A stretch of 64,000 nucleotides of DNA from Phoronis australis (Eukaryota; Phoronida; Phoronidae). The translations under genes were made by a program, and so were the position numbers. The notes under the pieces were generated by a model. It saw only the letters and a program-made list of their open reading frames with translations. It did not search any database and had not been told where the DNA came from. Location: NCBI GenBank assembly GCA_002633005.1, contig NMRA01000101.1, forward strand, positions 50,450-114,449, in the 5' to 3' direction. Shown in pieces: positions 57,330 through 64,000 of this stretch (its first letter is position 1; the number at the start of each line of letters is the position of its first letter).

Positions 57330-57585
57330 GTTGCGCCAGAGTCAAACTTTGCAACACAAGAGATTATCAAAGTTATAGAAAAGTTTGACCTTAAGTGTCT
57401 TTCTCAACCCGAACCAACTGTTTTTTGACGCGAATCCTATTAACTATCCAGACCAGAAAAGTTGTTTCAATGCGTTGATTGACAGCTGTAATATTTCCCA
57501 ATTGGAGAAAATGCATTATCTCAAAAAATATTGTCTGGTAAAGCCAACAAGGCTGTTAGTGGCTTTGCATACTAGATCAGTGTGA
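57330..57585 (+). pseudogene. gag-like (DUF1759/BEL-type) fragment
   Basis: IIKVIEKFDLKCLSQPEPTV is followed, after a one-base shift in a T6 run (57421-57426), by DANPINYPDQKSCFNALIDS and LEKMHYLKKYCLV. The pattern FDGNPxxYxxFxxxFxxxI....xxEKxxYLxxxL is typical of the DUF1759 gag region of BEL/Pao retrotransposons. Only this short piece is seen, with no LTRs identified. An old retroelement remnant. Confidence 0.4.
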
Positions 57586-58084
57586 TAGTATATGATAGAT
57601 GGCGCCACAGTCCGTTACGATGATTTGTCGTCTCAGCGTTTCCTATTCAATCTGTGGATCTGTATAGTGGTATGTTGGTGCATGGAAGTGGTCTGTATTG
57701 ATGAATGAATAAATAAAGACTCCCTCACCCTATACGCAACAAGCTTTCAATTAGAACGTGATGTTGGAAATTTCTTGGTCTTAACTGTCCAGGGGAATAA
57801 TATGTAAGGATTACACAGCCAATTTCCACGAGCAACAGAGAATGAATAGGATATTATCCGTGTCTGCCAACATTGAATGTTTCTGCTGCAAGCCAGTGTG
57901 TTTATTTGCCTTTATTGTCTACCTCTTTGGACAGGCAACGACCACTTTAGGTATATTCCAAATCAGCATCAACATGCTGTCAACCAAGTGAAAATTTTAA
58001 GACGAGTAACCTCGCTGTGATTTATTTTTTTTGTTTTTGATATATAATTAATATAGAACAAAATCCAGACCAGTACCTTACATT

Positions 58085-58238
58085 ATTCCTTCTTGGCCAT
58101 GCTAAATATCATAGTTTATATCATCAAAGTAATGCTTTCCTCACATGACAAATTAGGTATTATTCCTTATTGGCCATGCTAAATATCATAGTTTATATCA
58201 TCAAAGTAATGCTTTCCTCAGATGGCAAATAATTAGGT
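58085..58238 (+). repeat. 77-bp tandem duplication
   Basis: ATTCCTTCTTGGCCATGC and ATTCCTTATTGGCCATGC each begin a unit of 77 bases; the units are about 95 percent alike. Confidence 0.9.
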
Positions 58239-58519
58239 TCTTGCTGCAAACAAATTGAACTATAAGTTTATATTTCTGTGTAAAAAAAGAAAGTTTTTCA
58301 TTGACTGTTTTGATGAATTCCCTACTCAGATCTTAGTTCAGGAACAATAGTTCAACCACGTTAAGGCAAGCACAATAACCAGTGAATTCAGCCTTTATGT
58401 TAAAAGCAGTACCCTGCCTATCTTAATAATTTATTCCACCTCAGTGGGATATAAAGTGATAATCATATTATAGCTTATGTGGATTTTTGGGGTCAACTAG
58501 TCTCCAATGTGTGTAAAAA

Positions 58520-58650
58520 GACCAGATGAACACATCATAGAGGTCGGATCTGTCCAAAACTTGTCATCGTCTGTCATGAGCTTCATAGGAACACACATGC
58601 CAAATTTTAATAAGATCCTGCAAGGTGTTTAGGATATACAGCAGCAGACG
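58520..58650 (-). repeat. single monomer of the APPBP2-intron repeat, inverted
   Basis: The minus strand reads ATATCCTAAACACCTTGCAGG, AAAATTTGGCATGTGTGTT, ACGATGACAAGTTTTGGAC and AGATCCGACCTC, in the same order as the arrays at 28-33 kb. The family is therefore dispersed, not confined to APPBP2. Confidence 0.7.
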
Positions 58651-59275
58651 CTGAATCTCACACAGAGAAGACTACAATATGAACTCGCATATAAAAATGA
58701 GAGCGCATAAAAATAAAATCTTATAGGTGGTCCTGAACCCCGAGATCTGAGTGTCCATATGACTGTGGAGCAGGTCAAACAGAACACCAAGTAATCATTG
58801 AATGCCCTCTTATTCAAAATACAAGATCTACTTTCCCATGACGACGTTCACATTAGCCAGGCATGTGCATCATTAACAGACATTCAAAAGGTCATTGTAC
58901 TTTAGTGAAAATGTTAAAGCATTTTACACGCTGAATCCCACGCTCGGCGTGAACACAGAATCGTGCAATGTTCTGAGTCTAGAAGTGAATTTAGCAGTAC
59001 CCATTTATTTGTGGATTAAGGGAAATTAATAGTAAAATGTGATCAAATGGATACCTACTACAGTGACTGCCATCCTTACATCAAAAATGGGATGAGATGT
59101 ATTTTCAAGATACACAATGTCAATTTGCATAAAAAAGGTGTGTCCTAAGAGTGACTGAATACCAACACATGAATACGCAAGTTTTCACAAGATTGACATT
59201 AATGACCTATCTGATATAATTCGGCTGTCAGCAAGCTTCACTGATCTTCACAAAATTCGCTTCTTCCACCTTCTT

Positions 59276-59398
59276 TCAACTTGAAAGTGCCCATAGTTCT
59301 GACATTGCATCATTGTTAGCACCAAACAATCCCTGTGGTTTCCTGAAGGTTACTGCGGGGTCTTCTTTTAACCGCTTCTTGCATTCCTTTTGAAACAG
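59276..59398 (-). CDS. NOC4L: NOC4L last exon and stop
   Basis: LFQKECKKRLKEDPAVTFRK followed by PQGLFGANNDAMSELWALSS and TGA at 59278-59276. The acceptor is TTTTTTTCAG. Confidence 0.94.
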   Translation of the reverse strand: MFQKECKKRLKEDPAVTFRKPQGLFGANNDAMSELWALSS

Positions 59399-62300
59399 CT
59401 GAAAAAAATGTCAAGCTTTTTATGGATATCCAGGTAATACATTTAGCAACCAGCACAGGCATCACTGCGATTAACAAGAAGCCGAGCCAGTAAACAACCA
59501 CTGGTGGTCCCAGAAGTGGCAAGTGAATTTGCAGAGCAGTTAGGCACTCTGTTGCTCCTGAGTGTGGAGTTCAGATAAATAAGATGCTTTACTTGAATAT
59601 AAGTCTTTTTGCAAAAAGGCACGAAATACGTTTCTGGTGCTTAGTTTGAAATATTATCTCAGCTATTTTCGAAATGGTAAAGAGATGGGATCTAAATTTT
59701 GGTTCGCGCTTGCGTTGCGTCATAATTGGTGCTACTGAGTACTTGGAAGCACATCGCGTTTTGAAAATGGTGCTTACCAAGGTCATAGTCAGTAACACTC
59801 TTTCATTCTGTACCACACAAGTTCATTTTATAGTTTTGAGAACACATGTTTACTGGGTTCCAAAGTTACAGACAAGCTTGGCGGGATCACATGAAATTGT
59901 TTGAATGGCCTTTATTTTTCCACACATGGCATACTAGGTAAATCGGCAAAGCAATTGCCCACATAGTGATTGGCTAACAATGGTTTAACCCAATAACTGA
60001 GCAACTGCCGACTTTCCGTACTGTCTGATGCTTGCCAATAGAGCTTTTAAGATTGCATAGGACCTTATTGATAAGTCCTCATACTTAGCATAAGCATAAA
60101 TTCTGAAAGTACAAAGAATGTAGAATTTAACTTTTGACTTTTTTCCGATCTGCCATTATTGGTCACATTGGCATGACATTTCTCAGCAAAATTTAACAAA
60201 AACGAAAGGCACATTGATAAGAAAAATAAAAGTATCGATAATATGACCATCATACAATCATTCAATAAGAAATTTCACAATTGTTGCTAGTTTTCTAAAA
60301 AAAAATCATTCCTTATTCAAGTGACCTGATTTTCTATTCGGACTTTTGAGACCCTGGTATATATCATCTGTTACCCCGATCATGAATGTGACTTTTGAAT
60401 TATGTTATATCTTACATAAAATAACACAAAAGTATCACGTTATATCTTCTATAAAATATCACAAAAATAGGCATCTTGGTACTAGTGTTCTACTTTAACT
60501 TGATCTTGTTAATATGTAAATTGTTATGAAACATGTAAATCAGAATACATCAGTTTACTGTGGATTCTTACCTCATCACTGGTAAGCTCTAGAAACTGTG
60601 AGATGTCTATTTCCGTCCGTGGAAGTCCTTCATCCATTCGCTTGGCATTTGCACTTACTGAGTAGTAGTAATGTGATTGCAAAGTCTGCAAGGATTATTA
60701 TAACATTACAAAGGGACTAAGTACCAAGAGCTGTGCTGTATTAAGTTTTCAAGGCTTGTATTCAGACTCGGGCACCTATATGTGAAGTTGTGCCTAAACC
60801 CACCATCGGTGTTATTTAGACTCCTATTATGTGAATGTCCACCTATACCGTAACTTATAGGCTTTTGTTTAGACTGAACTGTGACAAGTTGCACCAAAAT
60901 CCATATGACTGGACATGAAAAACTTAACAGTAAAACCGAGTAGCAAGTTTATAAACCAGCTGCGGAGAAAAATTGGACTCGTGTCTAACAAAATGGGACG
61001 ATAGTCGGATGTAACATGGCTGCATTTAGAAAACCAGTGTTCTCCATTGAAGAACGGGTATCAACCTCGTTCTTAAAATGTGGTTACGTTAGGCTGACTA
61101 TTGCCAAAATGGTAGATGCTGGTAGGCTTCCAATTTGACGTGACCTATTTAAATCAGAAATGCTGACACAAAACCCATCACTTTAAGACATGCACACAAT
61201 CAAGTTCGAGCCACGTGCACCTAGAAGTGAAGAATTGCCACATGCGTCTTTGTGAGTAAGCCGTGAGCAAACATAAGTTTTCTGAAAAAACACCAATGGC
61301 CTAAATATCTGCATATACAGTACAGAATGGATAGCAAGATAGTGTAAAGCATTAGATAAACATGACAGTTGCATTTTAAATCCTGTGCCAGTTGTACACA
61401 GTGAACAGAAGTGTAATCTACCTTAAGCTCCCAAAGTGAGCTCTGTAAAGCATTGCACTTGGCTGGATCAGTCTCTGTCATGTCATAAGGGTCGTCAGAT
61501 AAATCTGAAAGAGATGTTAAACTGAAAAATTAGGTGTTGCATCTGGCTAGATTAAAACATTGAATTTCAAAAGTTCAGTTGATCTGAATGGTATCAACTG
61601 AAACTTTTAAAATTTAGAACTCGGTGTTAGAGCCCATCACGACCGTAATTGCCAAATATCTGTAGAAATAGAATTTTGCTTTACATTAACCGGGTCATGC
61701 AATTATGCCTTGTTTTTAAAAAAATATCAAAAAGGTACATTCACAGTAAACGCACGACCAAATTTCCTTCAATAAAAATGTTCAAAATGAAATCTAAAAA
61801 CACAGCTACAGTTTTCTAAATAACTTAATTTTCCTTTTATGCAACATTTGAATCTTACCTAAAACTTCAACAGGTTCTATTTGTGATATGCCCATGCAAA
61901 GTAAAGCATTAGTTGGATCCCACCAATCATTATTGACATACAATGTTCAGTAAACATGGACATATTTCTAAAGGGTTACACACAACCATAAACAAATAAA
62001 ACATTCTCTATTTAGATACTAAGCTGACATCTGCCATGAGAGCCTAACTTGAAATGAACCTTGGAGTTCACTTAAAATCAGCAGAGCAAACTCAAGATGC
62101 AGAAGTGTTAAACCCAACCACATCTTCTCAATTCAGTAGCTGCCAATCACAGGAACAATCCACTCTGGTAGAGTGGTCACACAGAAAGTCGAAATACAAA
62201 CCTTTGCTACTGTCTGGCCTGTCTAGCAGGACCTTACAGTTGGGATGTCGCATCAACAAGTTGTAAATGAATGGTATGATCACAGCCAGGCCAGTAGGTG

Positions 62301-63423
62301 GAGCTGTTAGGCCCAGCCGAGCCAGTCTCTTGACAAACGCGGCAACTAGGTAGGCTGGGAGCAAACTAAAACAAGGTGGGATTTAGTTAACACTGATTGC
62401 AATCAGACTGATGGTGACAATGTTTCAACTACTGGAAATGAAATGGCTACTGAATACTTTGTTAGTGTGATGAAACATCCAGTTGGCTAGATGACAGAGC
62501 TTACTGGTTCCCTTATTTGCATGACACAGTGCAACCTCAAAAATGCCATTGTTAAGTAAACACTGCCATAATAACGACGGCCATATCACTTTTGAACTGC
62601 AACCAAAAATCAAAGACGTGTGCAAGTTCAACACCAATGCGGTCACACTTTCATCAAGATGACAAGAATACTCTGCAAAAAGTCACGCAAGGGAGTTCCT
62701 TAACAGGAGAAGTAATGAGGTGTCGTTTTTATTTCATATTTCACCCAGTACTCACGTAGAAGACAGGAAGAGATCACAGAGATAGAAGAACCTGGCGCGG
62801 TACTTCACATGGAACACCGATGGTTCAAGCAGGGCATACAGCTTTGTGTAGAAATCAGGATAGTCCCTGAAATGAGATAAATAATACATACCAGTGGAAA
62901 GCAAAGATAACAAAGTCAAACCAAATCAGTAAACAAACCACAATCAGGATTCTACATTTCATGATCACAAACGCAGTACCTGGGCCTGAGATCTAATTTT
63001 AGTACTTGAAATCAAACTCGGAAATATTTTGACGTTTTATATTCCATTTTTGTGTGAACTCAAGATATGTGTCAACTATTGTGTGCTAAAGTACACTGAA
63101 TGGTTTAGATGGACAACTGTCTACTCTTAGTATGCACTTGATGACCCCAGCATTATAGGTAGAACTTAGAATCTGTTGTCTAAATTTGAGTTTTTACTTG
63201 AAATCTTGAATTTTTACTAGAGTTTGAAACTGGAATCTAGTATTCTTTCACGAGGCTCTAAGTAAACGTTCACAAGGAAAATCTGATGCAATAGACACAG
63301 AACTATAGTCTGCAATGCTTTTTACAAAGAAAACTATTTTTATCTTGTTCGTTTAAACTTACAAATTATACTTGTTGACAAGGATGAACAGTCCATTCAG
63401 AGCCAGCAAACTGATTGCGCCAC
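59276..63423 (-). CDS. NOC4L: NOC4L: nucleolar complex protein 4 homologue, last six exons
   Basis: Exons 63423-63363, 62866-62756, 62365-62202, 61504-61422, 60685-60572 and 59398-59276 join in phase (656 nt, about 218 residues plus stop). The protein is about 500 residues in other animals, so the 5' exons lie to the right. Landmarks are GAISLLALNGLFILVNKYNL, YPDFYTKLYALLEPSVFHVK, FLSSTLLPAYLVAAFVKRLA, LLMRHPNCKVLLDRP, NALQSSLWELK and the final LFGANNDAMSELWALSS. This is the conserved CBF/Mak21-type C-terminal region. NOC4 binds NOP14 and works in the nucleolus in 18S rRNA maturation and 40S subunit assembly. No break is visible. Confidence 0.96.
59399..60571. other. NOC4L intron
   Basis: No repeat or coding segment recognised; a 76-codon plus ORF at 59674-59904 has no domain. 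Confidence 0.55.
60572..60685 (-). CDS. NOC4L: NOC4L exon
   Basis: TLQSHYYYSVSANAKRMDEG, then EIDISQFLELTSDE; acceptor CCTTGCAG, donor GTAAGA, phase 0 both sides (38 codons). The FLELT segment matches vertebrates. Confidence 0.93.
60686..61421. other. NOC4L intron
   Basis: No repeat or coding segment recognised. Confidence 0.55.
61422..61504 (-). CDS. NOC4L: NOC4L exon
   Basis: DLSDDPYDMTETDPAKCNAL and QSSLWELK; acceptor CTCTTTCAG, donor GTAGAT. The acidic DPYD motif and SSLWEL are hallmarks of NOC4. Confidence 0.95.
61505..62201. other. NOC4L intron
   Basis: No repeat or coding segment recognised. Confidence 0.55.
62202..62365 (-). CDS. NOC4L: NOC4L exon
   Basis: LLPAYLVAAFVKRLARLGLT, IPFIYNLLMRHPNCKVLLDR and PDSSK; acceptor GTTTTAG, donor GTTTGT. 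Confidence 0.96.
62366..62755. other. NOC4L intron
   Basis: No repeat or coding segment recognised. Confidence 0.55.
62756..62866 (-). CDS. NOC4L: NOC4L exon
   Basis: DYPDFYTKLYALLEPSVFHV and KYRARFFYLCDLFLSS; acceptor CATTTCAG, donor GTGAGT. Confidence 0.96.
62867..63362. other. NOC4L intron
   Basis: No repeat or coding segment recognised. Confidence 0.55.
63363..63423 (-). CDS. NOC4L: NOC4L exon (most upstream one recognised)
   Basis: GAISLLALNGLFILVNKYNL; acceptor ATTTTCAG, donor GTAAGT. The 61-nt exon starts in phase 1, completing a Gly of the conserved YDxGG. Confidence 0.93.
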
Positions 63424-64000
63424 CTGAAAATTTGATTGAAAGATTGTCACGTAAAGTATGACTGACAACCAACATAATGGAAAGCAACAGATTAGTGACT
63501 GCAAGATATCACCCTATGATGGCAACACAGGACAAGAACCATTTCAAGTTTTTATAAGGATGACGGTTTGCACAGAAAGTTCCATCAGAGCTTTATTCGC
63601 AGGTCATGCCAGGTATTAATGAAACTGGTTGGCCTGCTATTTCCCACATTATACTCGTGCACCAGGCAGACATCGAACACTAGATGTGGTACCAAAGTGA
63701 CAAAGCTTCTTTCACCATCATGACGGTACTGAGCAAGGAAAATACAGCAATAAAAGATTGGTCATACATGTTTTAATCGGCACTCAACTATTCTGACACG
63801 GCTTCACAAAGACTTGATCAAGATGTTAGTGACCAGAAGAGGATTTGTGTAGCAAAATCAACATATCTACATCATAACATTGTTCTGACACACATCACTC
63901 CTTCAGCAGCTGAGGGTTGGCAGCTGCACTGTAAGGGAACATGTAGCATCTGTTTGCAGTGGATGATGAACTGTATTAAACAACACTACCACACTATTCA
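63424..64000. other. NOC4L intron, open at right edge
   Basis: I could not find a convincing further exon. A stretch near 63905-63940 has an acceptor-like CCCTTACAG on the minus strand but no clear NOC4 peptide. Confidence 0.45.

Larger units (their letters stand above)
57600..59275. other. intergenic, NOC4L downstream side
   Basis: Contains a 77-bp tandem duplication (58085-58238) and an inverted copy of the CTCF-array monomer (58520-58650). TTTATT at 59004-59009 is an AATAAA signal on the minus strand, about 270 bases after the NOC4L stop. Confidence 0.5.

Noticed and set aside
63901-63945. Possible further NOC4L exon on the minus strand
   Set aside because: An acceptor-like CCCTTACAG is present, but the peptide after it does not match NOC4 and soon stops.

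Overview
This is animal nuclear DNA, not bacterial. It has GT-AG introns, about 1-3 kb each in the larger genes, AT-rich intergenic DNA, and many short nested transposable elements. Three conserved animal genes can be read by following splice sites and codon phase. The repeat types (MITEs, tRNA-derived SINE-like repeats, THAP relics, DUF4218-like relics) suggest an invertebrate, probably marine and perhaps a deuterostome, but nothing here fixes the species. N runs at 11112-12089 and 23189-23585 and single Ns at 2204, 21412, 43144 and 55901 are assembly marks.

Layout. (1) Positions 1-4630, minus strand: the first three coding exons of a ZnT/SLC30A zinc transporter (N-terminal two thirds). Its third intron holds an intact THAP-domain reading frame (326 to beyond the left edge). 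(2) Positions 4.6-22.9 kb: repeat-rich intergenic DNA with two THAP relics, hAT-like and short TIR elements with target-site duplications, an inverted pair of tRNA-containing repeats, and a small intronless Cys-rich ORF (16849-17166) followed by two perfect histone-type 3' stem-loops. (3) Positions 22966-42074, plus strand: a complete twelve-exon APPBP2 gene. The exons sum to 1737 nt with consistent phases and encode 578 residues, against about 585 in human. Its introns carry an array of repeats with CTCF-like cores, a TA-flanked TIR element, a 1.6-kb TIR element, and tandemly duplicated 3' splice sites at exons 5 and 8. (4) Positions 42.1-59.2 kb: a near-identical 0.9-kb duplication with an N at its junction (possibly an assembly artefact), then decayed transposon genes, including three DUF4218-like copies, a transposase-like tail, a split SAP motif and a gag-like fragment. 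(5) Positions 59276-63423, minus strand: the last six exons of NOC4L; the rest lies to the right.

The three conserved genes have unrelated roles: zinc export into vesicles or out of the cell, protein trafficking and CUL2-linked degradation, and 40S ribosome assembly. There is no operon logic. The most unusual signals are the tandem histone-type stem-loops behind a non-histone ORF, the in-frame 45-bp duplication of the exon 8 acceptor in APPBP2, and the CTCF-like motif array in the APPBP2 introns.
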